Made by a program: the position numbers and the translations under genes. From Candidatus Gastranaerophilales bacterium (lineage in GTDB: Bacteria; Cyanobacteriota; Vampirovibrionia; Gastranaerophilales; Gastranaerophilaceae): 64,000 bases of DNA. The DNA lies in contig JAMPIM010000001.1 in NCBI GenBank assembly GCA_023662705.1, positions 1-64,000 on the forward strand, in the 5' to 3' direction. This document shows, in pieces, positions 18,834-27,510 of this stretch. The first letter of the stretch is position 1. Each line of letters begins with the position of its first letter. A model generated the notes under the pieces. That model worked only from the letters and a program-made list of their open reading frames with translations. It had not been told where the DNA came from and did no database searches.

Positions 18834-19613
18834 ATGGATTTAGAAATCAAAGAGACGGATAAGATTTTAATCATTGCTCCGCATCCTGATGATGAAGCGA
18901 TAGCTTGCGGCGGATTTATACTTAAATATCACAAACAAATTGATGTCTTATGTGTAAATTCAAGCGGAGTGAAATATAGTCAAGATGTCTTATCAGCAGA
19001 AGAAATTGCAGAAAATCGCTGCAAAGAATTTGTGAATGTCATGGAATTTGCAGGTATAAACAATTACTATATCGAAAAGATATGGGGTGTACCTCCTATG
19101 ATAAATCAAATCAAAAAGCATTTTAATGATTATTTGAAAAACTTTGATTTTAAAGACTATGACTATATTTTTGTTCCTCATTCTTTGGATGCTCATATTG
19201 AACACAGGTATGTTGGTAATAAATTATTAAAACGCTTTTTATTTAAAACAGGTTATAAACGTAATTTGAAAATTGTAAGATATGAACTTTGGTCAACAAT
19301 ACAGAAGCCGAATTGTTATGTTGATATTACTGATTATGTTCAGCAAAAAGAAGAAATGATTAATGCATACGTTTCAAAAAGGACCGCGGGTTATGCAAAA
19401 CGGATTTTAGGGCTTAATTGTTATCGTGCATTGCAGATTGATGTACTTAATCCTGAAAAATATGTTGAGGCTTATTATATCGAAGATGTGATTAAATACA
19501 TGTATAATTTTCCGATAGATAAAATATTTTCAATACAAACGTTAGTTAAAAACAATCATAAGCAAAAAGTCATCAGCTTATTGGGTATAAAAATTAAATT
19601 TCGGTTAGCATAA
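18834..19613 (+). CDS. PIG-L/LmbE-family deacetylase
   Basis: 259 residues; zinc-dependent N-deacetylase of the PIG-L family acting on N-acetyl sugars. The zinc site is intact: LIIAPHPDDEAIACGG (His-x-Asp-Asp) near residue 14 and FVPHSLDAHIEHRYVG with the third ligand. AAGAAAGAG lies before the ATG. It is the last gene of the decoration cluster. Its C-terminal tail KVISLLGIKIKFR is the hydrophobic-basic motif also seen in LicD (HIVLNFLGLKLSMK), a frequent add-on in sugar-cluster proteins. Confidence 0.87.
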   Translation: MDLEIKETDKILIIAPHPDDEAIACGGFILKYHKQIDVLCVNSSGVKYSQDVLSAEEIAENRCKEFVNVMEFAGINNYYIEKIWGVPPMINQIKKHFNDYLKNFDFKDYDYIFVPHSLDAHIEHRYVGNKLLKRFLFKTGYKRNLKIVRYELWSTIQKPNCYVDITDYVQQKEEMINAYVSKRTAGYAKRILGLNCYRALQIDVLNPEKYVEAYYIEDVIKYMYNFPIDKIFSIQTLVKNNHKQKVISLLGIKIKFRLA

Positions 19614-19643
19614 AAAAAGAGGTCTTAATGACCTCTTTTTTTT
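19614..19643 (+). terminator. Terminator at the end of the glycan cluster
   Basis: 11-bp stem AAAAAGAGGTC, 5-base loop, complement, T-run. It follows the deacetylase stop directly and also bounds the converging tRNA-Val transcript. Confidence 0.92.
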
Positions 19644-19645
19644 AA

Positions 19646-19721
19646 TGGTGGGCGTTAGAAGACTCGAACTTCTGACCCTCTCCTTGTAAGGGAGACGCTC
19701 TACCAACTGAGCTAAACGCCC
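19646..19721 (-). tRNA. tRNA-Val (anticodon UAC), CCA encoded
   Basis: Cloverleaf on the minus strand: acceptor GGGCGTT/AACGCCC, D arm GCTC-AGTTGGTA-GAGC, anticodon stem TCTCC/GGAGA with loop CTTACAA, T arm AGAAG-TTCGAGT-CTTCT, then A and encoded CCA. 76 nt. Confidence 0.97.
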
Positions 19722-19792
19722 GAACATTTATTATAATACTTGCTCAAAAATTAAAGTCAAGCACTTTCCTTTCTGTACATGTGTTTTGCCAT

Positions 19793-19808
19793 GTTAAGTT
19801 TTGTAAAT
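19793..19808. repeat. 16-mer shared with 4781-4796
   Basis: GTTAAGTTTTGTAAAT occurs here and at 4781-4796 exactly, both on the plus strand, each next to a copy of the shared box promoter but in opposite orientation to the gene. A looser version (GTTAACAATTCTTTACAAAC) stands before the third copy at 25371-25390. Possible regulator site. Confidence 0.5.
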
Positions 19809-19823
19809 TACATGTTTTTTAAA

Positions 19824-19860
19824 AAGGCAATTTCATGCAAAGTACATACTTTATATATAT
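19824..19860 (+). promoter_or_regulatory. Shared bipartite promoter box, copy 2
   Basis: AAGGCAATTT (19824-19833), 14 bases, ACTTTATATATAT (19848-19860), 27 bases before the ATG at 19888. Identical in both blocks to copy 1. Confidence 0.65.
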
Positions 19861-19887
19861 AACACGAGTAATTATGAGGATAAAAGT

Positions 19888-22221
19888 ATGACTAACTACT
19901 TTGGTTGGCAACCGTCTTTATTATCAAGAGATTTATCAAGCGGATCCGAATGGGGTTCAATGAATATTCACATGAATCAGGCTTGGGCTGATATGCAGGC
20001 AAGATCTACATTATATATGACTCCAACAACAAACTGGGGTGCATTTTGTGATTACGGTATGCCATCAGGCGGTATGAACTTCTTGGTTGATCCTAATTAC
20101 ACAATCGGTCAATGGCAATGGAATAACAATAATAACTGCGGTTTTAACTGGGGTAACTTCAATGGCGGTTTCGGTAATATGTCAAATCCTTGGGGTAACT
20201 TTGGCTGGAATGGCGGAAATACTTCCGGCTCAGGTTCTACAGCTCAGACTCCTGAAGAAAGAGCTGCTCAGAAAAAATACAATAAACTTCTTTCTTTGGT
20301 TAAACAATTAGCTTCTGATGACAGCAAATTGCCTGCTGCAAGAAAAGAAGCTCTTGATGAAATCGCTAAACATCCTATTGGTAAGACTTACGAAGAAAAA
20401 TTAAATAACTTAAAAGCTGAATACGATAGAGTTAATAAAGATGAAATCAAAAAATTCTTAGCTTCTAAAGCTTCTATTAAATTTGGTATTGCAGGTGAAA
20501 ATGCAACAGAAGCAAATTCATTCTATGGAAAACTTCAAGGCGTAGGTTATGAATTTGACAACTCTAAAGTTGATAGCGAAATTTCAGGTCTTTATGATGT
20601 AATTTCACAAATCAAAGATACTCAGGAAAATTATCAAAATAGCAGTATCTTAGCTGACCTTGCAGCAAGAACCGGTACTTATGATATTCTTGATGTAATC
20701 AGCAGCTGGAATACTCAAAAGAAAGATAGTACAGCCGGTGATAAGAGAATCATTGACTTAATTAAAAAAGGATATGATGCATTACCTTCCGGTGAAACAG
20801 GTAATCCTGCAAGAAACAGTGTAAAAACAGGAGTTATCAGTCCTGTTGTTAATGGTTTGATTAATCGTGCACGTGATTTGAAAGACAGTCTTGACAGTGC
20901 ATCACAAGCAAAAATTACAGCAGCAATGACTAAATTAGAAACTGCTTATAATAATACAAATGATAAAGTTGATCCTAATATGTCAGCAGCATTTGATGAA
21001 TTATACGTGCTTACAAGAAAAGCTGCTATTGCACAATTAAGAGCAGAAATCAAAGAATCATACGGTGCAATCGACCCTGATTTGTTCAATGATACTTTAT
21101 TTGAAGCTGAAACAGTTGCAGATTTAAAAGCTGAAGGCTTTACTGATACTGCTATTAATGCAGCAAATGTAGTTGTTAATGTAGCTGCTGACAGCGGTGT
21201 TTTCTCAGCAAGAATTAATCCTGAAGCATCTGCAAGAGAACAACTTACTTCTATTACAGGTACAGACAACTTGTTAGCAAAAGCATCATCAGTTGAAGAT
21301 GTTGCCGGTGTAACAGAAGCTTGGATTGATAATAACACAGGTAAAGTTTATGTCCTAAAACAAAATGCTGATGGCGAAGACGAAGTCCGTGAATTAACAG
21401 GTGCTCAGGTTGAAAACGGTAAAGTCAAAGGCGGTACTGTTTCAACAACAAAGGTTAATGTAAATGACATTGCAACAGCATCAGCAGCTGCAAAACGTGA
21501 ATCAGATGAATTAAAAACAGAACAGGATGCTGTTACAGCTTTAGTTGCTAAAACAGATATTATTAAAGAAGACCGTACTGTAGCAGAAGGAAAAATTTAT
21601 AAAGAACAAAAAGGTGATCAAAGAGAATTCATTCTAATTGACGGCGTTCTTTATGAATACAAAAACGGTGCTAAAGGCGATAAAGTAACTGCAAACAGCA
21701 TTGAAACAGCTTATAACTCAGCAGTAAGCGCGGCAGCCGCAGCTGTTGCAGATTTAACAAGCAGCGGCAATAATGTTGCAGGTTTACTAACAGGTTGGAC
21801 TGATTCTGATGATGATGAAGAAATCGGATTAGAACTTGGAAAAATTACAAAAGATAATGTTGTAAGTTTCTTAAAAGGCTATTATGCATCTGCCGGCAAG
21901 GGCGGTGAAGGTCTTATCGAAAAACTTGATGACGATACATGGGATGATAATGTTCCAATATCACTTGAAAAAAATATAATTAAATCAGTATTAGATAAAG
22001 CAAAAGAAATGGGCTTAGAAAATGAAATGAGCTATAAACGCTTAACAAAATACTATGATTTGTTTACTACAGGTGAATATAAAGACTGTACAAGTTTCAA
22101 TAAATTGAAAGATTTCTGGTCTTCTACATGGTTAGTTGGTGGTCTATGGGGCGGTTGGACAAACTACAACGAAGCAATTGATGATGAATTAGAAAAGCTT
22201 TTCGATAAAATGAGCGCATAA
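19888..22221 (+). CDS. Large unknown protein with Trp/Asn/Gly-rich N-terminus
   Basis: 777 residues, not recognised. No Sec signal peptide. Residues 1-115 are rich in Trp, Asn, Gly, Met and aromatic residues (IGQWQWNNNNNCGFNWG and similar). The middle (about 120-640) is long, acidic and helical with Ala/Lys/Asp-rich segments. The region near residues 645-740 contains LKGYYASAGKGGEG, similar to LRGYYAAKGGAG in the protein at 5805. The end has a Trp-rich WLVGGLWGGW patch. The unstructured aromatic N-terminus and the promoter resemble those of the lytic enzyme at 25454, suggesting co-expressed, perhaps co-exported proteins. ATGAGGA is upstream as ribosome site; a terminator follows at once. Confidence 0.8.
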   Translation: MTNYFGWQPSLLSRDLSSGSEWGSMNIHMNQAWADMQARSTLYMTPTTNWGAFCDYGMPSGGMNFLVDPNYTIGQWQWNNNNNCGFNWGNFNGGFGNMSNPWGNFGWNGGNTSGSGSTAQTPEERAAQKKYNKLLSLVKQLASDDSKLPAARKEALDEIAKHPIGKTYEEKLNNLKAEYDRVNKDEIKKFLASKASIKFGIAGENATEANSFYGKLQGVGYEFDNSKVDSEISGLYDVISQIKDTQENYQNSSILADLAARTGTYDILDVISSWNTQKKDSTAGDKRIIDLIKKGYDALPSGETGNPARNSVKTGVISPVVNGLINRARDLKDSLDSASQAKITAAMTKLETAYNNTNDKVDPNMSAAFDELYVLTRKAAIAQLRAEIKESYGAIDPDLFNDTLFEAETVADLKAEGFTDTAINAANVVVNVAADSGVFSARINPEASAREQLTSITGTDNLLAKASSVEDVAGVTEAWIDNNTGKVYVLKQNADGEDEVRELTGAQVENGKVKGGTVSTTKVNVNDIATASAAAKRESDELKTEQDAVTALVAKTDIIKEDRTVAEGKIYKEQKGDQREFILIDGVLYEYKNGAKGDKVTANSIETAYNSAVSAAAAAVADLTSSGNNVAGLLTGWTDSDDDEEIGLELGKITKDNVVSFLKGYYASAGKGGEGLIEKLDDDTWDDNVPISLEKNIIKSVLDKAKEMGLENEMSYKRLTKYYDLFTTGEYKDCTSFNKLKDFWSSTWLVGGLWGGWTNYNEAIDDELEKLFDKMSA

Positions 22222-22257
22222 AAAAACGGACTGATATTATTCAGTCCGTTTTTTTTA
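22222..22257. terminator. Bidirectional terminator
   Basis: A-run, CGGACTGA stem, 6-base loop, TCAGTCCG, T-run, between the converging 777-residue gene and the PAP2 gene. Confidence 0.93.
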
Positions 22258-22259
22258 AT

Positions 22260-22898
22260 TTAATTATTAAAAGCTTTCACAAGGATTATATAAAGATTAA
22301 CCAATAAGAATCCTAAGAACAGTCCTGCAATAACATCAAGCGGGAAGTGAACTCCTATCCATAATCTTGAAAGCGCAACAAGGAATATAAAGATTCCGAA
22401 TACTATTGCAAGAAAATATCTCCAGAACTCGCTTCTTGTGTAATGCAAAATCAAATACATGCAGATTCCATAAAAGCACATTGTGGTTGAAGCATGATTT
22501 GACGGAAAACTCCAGCCGGGATAACTGCAAAGCCCTGGTCTTTCCCGGCAGACAAAGTCTTTCAATAATGCTGTTAAAAAGAATGCTGCGTGAGTAAAGA
22601 ACACAAGTAAAAATGCTTTTAAATATTTCCCATGAGAAACTAATACCGAGCAGGCTGCAATTTGCGGCCAGAGCATATAATTAGCACGTCCGAATTCTGA
22701 GACAAATGCAGGAATATAACTCGGATATGGCGCTAAAAAATGTCTTATGCCATTTAGCATTCCTCTGTCAAATTCTCTTATTCCCGGCATGTATAATACA
22801 AGCAGTGTTATTATTGTAAGCACAATAAGTGATATTGTTACATAATTCCAGTTGGCAACAACGCCATAACCCCTGTCTTTCATATTTTTATATACCAC
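22260..22898 (-). CDS. PAP2-family membrane phosphatase
   Basis: 212-residue integral membrane phosphatase, probably acting on undecaprenyl pyrophosphate or another lipid phosphate at the outer face of the inner membrane. The three-part active site is present: K-x6-R-P (KDFVCRERPG), PSNHAS in place of PSGH, and SRLWIGVHFPLD (S-R-x5-H-x3-D). About five membrane helices surround it. It overlaps the gene before it by 11 bases and so is coupled to it. Confidence 0.9.
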   Translation of the reverse strand: MVYKNMKDRGYGVVANWNYVTISLIVLTIITLLVLYMPGIREFDRGMLNGIRHFLAPYPSYIPAFVSEFGRANYMLWPQIAACSVLVSHGKYLKAFLLVFFTHAAFFLTALLKDFVCRERPGLCSYPGWSFPSNHASTTMCFYGICMYLILHYTRSEFWRYFLAIVFGIFIFLVALSRLWIGVHFPLDVIAGLFLGFLLVNLYIILVKAFNN

Positions 22899-23388
22899 CT
22901 CGTGCTGAACCTAATAGGTCAATAATCTTGTTGATTATTGAAATAACAATTGGCGATGCTTCGCTTACGAATACAGCAAAGAAGAATAATGCACCCAGTA
23001 CCGCAATGAATTTTTGGATATCAGAGAACATAAACACTTTGTTTTCTCTGAATTCTTGAATTCCTTTGAACTCATCTGTGAATGGTTTTACAGGTAATTT
23101 TTCTTCAATTGCTTCAATTACGTTTGCATATTTGATTTTAATCAAAGTGTTGTATGAATCAACATTCATCCACCATAACGCGCAAACTGAAATTCCAATC
23201 AATGAGAATACGAAGGTTGCGGACAATCGTTCCATAAATACGACATTGCCGGTGTAAATCATTGCAAAGATTATTATTACAAATGAAATCATATAAAATC
23301 TGTTTGTTCTAAAGTTTCTGTCGATAAAATTTTCTTTTTGTTCTGCATAAAGCTTATATTCTTCTAAAAGCAATAGGTCTCTATCCAT
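22888..23388 (-). CDS. Small membrane protein, possibly RipA-type octameric family
   Basis: 166 residues. Cytoplasmic N-terminus with YKLYAEQKENFIDRNFRTNRFY, two hydrophobic segments (about 33-49 and 56-72), a conserved-looking W-x-x-N-x-x-S-Y-N-T-L-I-K-x-K-Y stretch, E-E-K-L-P, and a third hydrophobic segment (about 122-142). This order resembles RipA-family octameric membrane proteins as I remember them, but I cannot confirm it. It lies between ftsH (12 bases upstream) and the PAP2 gene, all on the minus strand and probably one operon. Confidence 0.6.
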   Translation of the reverse strand: MDRDLLLLEEYKLYAEQKENFIDRNFRTNRFYMISFVIIIFAMIYTGNVVFMERLSATFVFSLIGISVCALWWMNVDSYNTLIKIKYANVIEAIEEKLPVKPFTDEFKGIQEFRENKVFMFSDIQKFIAVLGALFFFAVFVSEASPIVISIINKIIDLLGSARGGI

Positions 23389-23400
23389 GCTTCCTCCTTC

Positions 23401-25275
23401 TTAATTCCAATTTTCAAAGTTTCTTTGGTTTTTGACTTCGTTCATTAAATCTTCAAATTCTTTTTCATCCAGAGTTTCTTTTTCAAGAAGTTTTTTCGCA
23501 ATATATTCAAGCATATCACGATTATCACTCAAGAGTTTTTTAGCTTCTTTGTATTGTTCATCGACAATTTTCTTGATTTCTTTATCAATATCTGCTGCGA
23601 TTTCTTCTGAAAAATCTCTTGTGTGCCCGAAGTTTCTGCCCATAAATACGTGTTCTTGTTCTTTGCCGTAAGTCAGGTTGCCCATTTTTTCTGACATACC
23701 GTAAGTGGTTACCATACTTCTGGCTAAAGCCGAAACTTTTTCTAAATCGTTTGAAGCACCTGTTGTTACGTTATCTTTGCCATAGATTAATTCTTCGGCA
23801 ATTCTTCCGCCAAGAATCATTTTGATTCTGTCCAGCAATTGGCTCTTTCTCATTGTTAAGTGGTCTTTTTCAGGTAATGTTAGTGTTATACCTAATGCCA
23901 TACCGCGCGGAATAATAGATACTTTATGAAGCGGGTCGCAATCTTTTAAAAGTTTTGCGAGGAGTGCGTGTCCAACTTCGTGGTAAGCAGTATTTTCTTT
24001 TTCTTCGTCAGAAATAATTCTGCTTTTCTTTTCAGGTCCTGCCATAACTTTATCTATAGCTTCTTCCAAATCGTTCATGTCAATTTCAGATTTGTCATGA
24101 CGTGCTGCAAGAAGAGCTGCTTCGTTTAAAAGATTTTGTAAATCTGCACCTGTGAAACCGGGTGTTCGTTTAGCAAGGGTTTTTATTTCAACTTCTTTTG
24201 CAAGCGGTTTATTTTTTGCGTGTACGTTGAGAATTTGTTCTCTTCCTAATACGTCAGGTTTGTTGATAACAATTTGACGATCAAATCTTCCGGGTCTTAA
24301 TAAAGCGTTGTCAAGGATGTCTGGTCTGTTTGTAGCAGCAAGGATGATAATATTAGTATTTTCATCAAAACCGTCCATTTCAACAAGCAGCTGGTTAAGA
24401 GTTTGTTCTCTTTCGTCGTGTCCGCCGCCCATACCTGCGCCTCTTTGGCGGCCAACGGCATCGATTTCATCAATAAATACGATACAAGGCTGATGTTTTT
24501 TAGCTTGTTCGAAAAGGTCTCTTACACGAGAAGCACCAACCCCGACAAACATTTCTACGAAATCAGAACCGCTTATGGAGAAGAACGGAACTCCTGCTTC
24601 ACCTGCAACTGCTTTTGCCATCAGAGTTTTACCTGTACCGGGAGAACCGACCAGAAGAACTCCTTTTGGAATTTTAGCTCCGAGTTTAACGTATTTATCG
24701 CTATGTTTTAAGAAATCAACAATTTCTTCAAGTTCTTTTTTCTCTTCATCAATGCCTGCAACATCGGCAAATGTTGTTTTAACTTTGTTATCCATAAGCA
24801 TTTTAGCTCTTGATTTGCCGAATGACATTGCTTGAGCACCGCCTGCCTGAATGGATTTTATAATAAGAGCAATTACACCTAATACCAATAGTAATGTGAT
24901 AAGAGATGAGCCCATTCCTTTTACTGAATTTGAGTCTGTATTTTTTACAGAGATTTCAACATTATTTTCTTCAAGCTTTGGTAATACATCAGAGCTTGAT
25001 GGAATTGAAACTTTGTATTGTAATTTAGCAGGTTGTACTTCTCCGTAAAGCGGGTTGGAAACAGCTTTTGCTTCAGGTTGTTTAACAGGTACTGCGATTA
25101 AGACATCACGCCCCATATCAACACTTTTAATTTCTTTATTTTCAACCTTTTGCATAAATGCAGTGTATGAAAGCTCTTCAGTGCTTGATGTAGGTCCTGT
25201 GAAAAGCATTGAAACAAATGCAAGAATCATAATTCCGAGTATGACGTACATTCCTATTGATTGATTTTTATTCAT
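23401..25275 (-). CDS. ftsH: ATP-dependent zinc metalloprotease FtsH
   Basis: 624-residue membrane-anchored AAA+ protease that degrades misfolded membrane and short-lived regulatory proteins. Order: N-terminal membrane helix (about 8-24), periplasmic domain, second helix (about 125-142), AAA domain with Walker [12 protein letters not shown] (Ser instead of the usual Pro in GPPGTGKT), Walker [11 protein letters not shown] and the SRH region. The peptidase site is AYHEVGHAL, followed by a C-terminal coiled coil. An AGGAG ribosome site precedes the ATG. Two downstream membrane genes follow on the same strand. Confidence 0.97.
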   Translation of the reverse strand: MNKNQSIGMYVILGIMILAFVSMLFTGPTSSTEELSYTAFMQKVENKEIKSVDMGRDVLIAVPVKQPEAKAVSNPLYGEVQPAKLQYKVSIPSSSDVLPKLEENNVEISVKNTDSNSVKGMGSSLITLLLVLGVIALIIKSIQAGGAQAMSFGKSRAKMLMDNKVKTTFADVAGIDEEKKELEEIVDFLKHSDKYVKLGAKIPKGVLLVGSPGTGKTLMAKAVAGEAGVPFFSISGSDFVEMFVGVGASRVRDLFEQAKKHQPCIVFIDEIDAVGRQRGAGMGGGHDEREQTLNQLLVEMDGFDENTNIIILAATNRPDILDNALLRPGRFDRQIVINKPDVLGREQILNVHAKNKPLAKEVEIKTLAKRTPGFTGADLQNLLNEAALLAARHDKSEIDMNDLEEAIDKVMAGPEKKSRIISDEEKENTAYHEVGHALLAKLLKDCDPLHKVSIIPRGMALGITLTLPEKDHLTMRKSQLLDRIKMILGGRIAEELIYGKDNVTTGASNDLEKVSALARSMVTTYGMSEKMGNLTYGKEQEHVFMGRNFGHTRDFSEEIAADIDKEIKKIVDEQYKEAKKLLSDNRDMLEYIAKKLLEKETLDEKEFEDLMNEVKNQRNFENWN

Positions 25276-25390
25276 AATTCTCCTCTTATATCATTTATTG
25301 CTTTATTATAACAGAAACAACGGGGTTGGGGATACTTAATCGGCTAGTTGTGAGGATAGTGAGTTTGAGTGTTAACAATTCTTTACAAAC

Positions 25391-25427
25391 AAGGCAATTT
25401 TAGAATTGCTATTGACTTTTTATATAT
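25391..25427 (+). promoter_or_regulatory. Shared bipartite promoter box, copy 3
   Basis: AAGGCAATTT (25391-25400), 14 bases, ACTTTTTATATAT (25415-25427), about 26 bases before the ATG at 25454. One base differs from the other two copies in the downstream block. A GTTAAC...TTTACAAAC segment lies just upstream. Confidence 0.65.
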
Positions 25428-25453
25428 AGAGTATATAAAGGCACAGGAAAATT

Positions 25454-26281
25454 ATGAGCGCATTTACAAACGGATTCAATATTGGTTTTGTAAGCGGAAT
25501 GTTCGACAGAATGTTCGGCGGTTGTAATTTCTTTGGCGGATTTAATTTTACACCGACATTTTTTAATCCGACTTTTAGTACAAGTGTATTTACACCATAT
25601 TCGGTTCCTTCTGTTAATATGTCATTCCAAAATTTTGCAATGCCTGCGATGAATAATACATTTGACTGGAATTCTATAGGCGGCGGCAGTGCATGGTCAT
25701 CGTTCTCAATAGGTGACAGTTTTACTTCTTCAGCTTCAAGGGGTAAGTATTCTGATACTGATACATCTAATTTCAACTATGATGCGGAGGCATTGAAGAA
25801 TAAGTGGCATAAGAAGAAACCTAACTTAACACAAGGGTTCTTCAATAAAGTTGTTGCAGTAGCAAAACGAATAAATTGCGATCCGAATGATTTAATGTGT
25901 TTAATGAATTCTGAAAGCGGTGTAAAAACAACAGCTGTTAATAAGCGTTCAGGAGCAACCGGATTAATACAGTTTATGCCTGCAACAGCAAAGGGCCTTG
26001 GAACTTCATGTTCTGCTTTGAAAGCTATGAGTCCGGAAGAGCAAATGGTATATGTAGAAAAATGTATTATGAATTCTAAAAAAGCAGCAGGATTAGGTAA
26101 CCAAAAAATTGGAGCAGGTACGTTATATGCGCTTATTTTCTTGCCTGCACGTGCAAACAGAGATATTGTAACAACCAGTGGTGAAAAATATTATAGCAGC
26201 AATACAGGTTTAGATGTGGATAACGACGGAAAAATATCCAAGGCTGATTTAGCAAAACGTATGCGAAGCTGTGATGCATAA
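25454..26281 (+). CDS. Lytic transglycosylase (SLT fold) with Phe/Asn-rich N-terminus and EF-hand
   Basis: 275 residues. Residues 1-95 lack a signal peptide and are rich in Phe, Asn, Gly, Ser (GGCNFFGGFNFTPTFF). A lysozyme-like SLT domain follows at about 120-230: the catalytic Glu in LMNSESG and the family motif SGATGLIQFMPATAKGLG. Near the C-terminus DVDNDGKISKADL is a canonical calcium-binding EF-hand loop. It would cleave peptidoglycan glycan strands, possibly in a calcium-dependent way. The aromatic N-terminus and box promoter link it to the 777-residue protein. How it reaches the wall without a Sec signal is an open question. Confidence 0.85.
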   Translation: MSAFTNGFNIGFVSGMFDRMFGGCNFFGGFNFTPTFFNPTFSTSVFTPYSVPSVNMSFQNFAMPAMNNTFDWNSIGGGSAWSSFSIGDSFTSSASRGKYSDTDTSNFNYDAEALKNKWHKKKPNLTQGFFNKVVAVAKRINCDPNDLMCLMNSESGVKTTAVNKRSGATGLIQFMPATAKGLGTSCSALKAMSPEEQMVYVEKCIMNSKKAAGLGNQKIGAGTLYALIFLPARANRDIVTTSGEKYYSSNTGLDVDNDGKISKADLAKRMRSCDA

Positions 26282-26340
26282 CCAACCAACGCGAACACGC
26301 GTGTCGTTTGTATTTGTGCTCCGCCCAAATGTTAAAAAAC
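26281..26340 (+). repeat. Dispersed intergenic repeat, copy A
   Basis: Begins ACCAACCAACGCGAACACGC and ends GTGCTCCGCCCAAATGTTAAAAAAC-like. Shares its left part and its right part with copies at 36828 and 42821 (reverse), with variable middle. Lies directly after a stop codon. Confidence 0.55.
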
Positions 26341-26371
26341 AAAAAAAAGCCGTTTCTTCTTGAGAACGGCT
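26338..26371 (-). terminator. Terminator of the solute-binding protein gene
   Basis: On the minus strand AGCCGTT, 10-base loop, AACGGCT, then a run of T. It lies about 105 bases beyond the stop at 26476. A second hairpin (ATGGAAAACC/GGTTTTTCAT, near 26392-26415) sits between them. Confidence 0.75.
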
Positions 26372-26475
26372 ACCAGACTTGGGGAGGAGGTATGAAAAAC
26401 CAATTGGTTTTCCATACTTATGTTAACGGCAGCTTTTCTCAAAAACTTGAATGATGGGAAATAAATATCATCCGT

Positions 26476-27510
26476 TTAGTGGATACGATATTTATCCGTA
26501 ATCTTCTTGTAGTCTTTGTTTACAGGGGTTTTGACGGATGTTTTTATTGCATTGAGAAACGCTTTTTCTTCTATGAGATTAGAGGTTTTTATTCTTGCAG
26601 GAACAATTAGTCCTGTTTGGGTAAAATACTCACTGCTTTTTTCTGATGACAGATACTGAACAAATTTTTTTGCGGAATCTTTGCGTTTTGAGTTTTTAGA
26701 AATTGCCCAGCCTGATGAGTCACATGGAACGCCTTTATCTCCCGGGAAAGTTACTACTGCCCAGTTAAAATCTGCTTTTTCGGAAATTTTAGGATACATC
26801 CAGCGTCCTGAAAGATACATGGCAATTTTTTTATCCAAAAACATTTGAGCAAGAGTTGAACTTCCGACTTGGCTTTTGGAAGGAGCAGCTTTATATTTGT
26901 CACGTAAATCCTTATAAAATTTTAAACCTTTTTGAGGATTATCATCAAGAATGCTTTCATCAAATGCTTGAAGATATGGTAAAGCCCAATAGATATCTTC
27001 TTCAAAACTTACGCCGAAGACTCCATTTTTTGTTGCATTTTGAGCTATTTGTAAAAACTCTTCCAGAGTCCAATTTTCTGATGGTTTTTTGATTAAATCG
27101 AGGTTTATGTAAAATACCAGATTTGAGATATCACGCGGGATTGCAAGTACTTTACCTTCTGAGCTCAGTCCTTCAATGCTTTGCGGATAGAACTCATCAG
27201 GGTTTATTTCATCGCTTAAATCTTCCAGATAGTTAGCATAAATCGGAAGACTTAAGTTATTCATAAAAATAACGTCAGGCGCTGTGTTGGATGCAAAAAG
27301 CAGGTGTATTTTTTGAAAATAGTTCTGCGGGATATGCATAAACTTAATTTTAATATCAGGGTTTTCTGTTTCAAAATCTGTGATAATTTTGTTTAGGATT
27401 TTTACTTCACTAACAGAACCCCAAGATGAAAATGTAATTTCTTCTTGTGTTTTTTTAGTACATCCGCATAACAGAACCAGAGCTAAAATAAGTGTTAACA
27501 GCTTTTTCAT
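26476..27510 (-). CDS. Sugar-type ABC transporter solute-binding lipoprotein (orphan)
   Basis: 344-residue extracellular solute-binding protein of the family-1 (MalE/UgpB-like) fold. The signal peptide ends in a lipobox (LLCGC, Cys16), so the mature protein is lipid-anchored. Family patterns are TFSSWGSVSEVKILNKII, the DFETENPDIKIKF start, APDVIFMNN, AIPRDISNLVFYINLDL and a late FVQYLSSEKSS. No permease or ATPase gene is adjacent, so its partner is elsewhere. Its ATG overlaps the stop of the FimV-like gene by 1 base, meaning co-transcription with it. Confidence 0.87.
   Translation of the reverse strand: MKKLLTLILALVLLCGCTKKTQEEITFSSWGSVSEVKILNKIITDFETENPDIKIKFMHIPQNYFQKIHLLFASNTAPDVIFMNNLSLPIYANYLEDLSDEINPDEFYPQSIEGLSSEGKVLAIPRDISNLVFYINLDLIKKPSENWTLEEFLQIAQNATKNGVFGVSFEEDIYWALPYLQAFDESILDDNPQKGLKFYKDLRDKYKAAPSKSQVGSSTLAQMFLDKKIAMYLSGRWMYPKISEKADFNWAVVTFPGDKGVPCDSSGWAISKNSKRKDSAKKFVQYLSSEKSSEYFTQTGLIVPARIKTSNLIEEKAFLNAIKTSVKTPVNKDYKKITDKYRIH

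Noticed and set aside
19646..19721. tRNA-Val as integration site of a glycan island
   Set aside because: No integrase, no direct repeat of the tRNA 3' end and no base-composition change is visible, so an island claim is not supported.
20946..21338. 130-residue minus-strand frame
   Set aside because: Antisense to the Ala/Lys/Asp-rich centre of the 777-residue protein; open only because of its codon composition.
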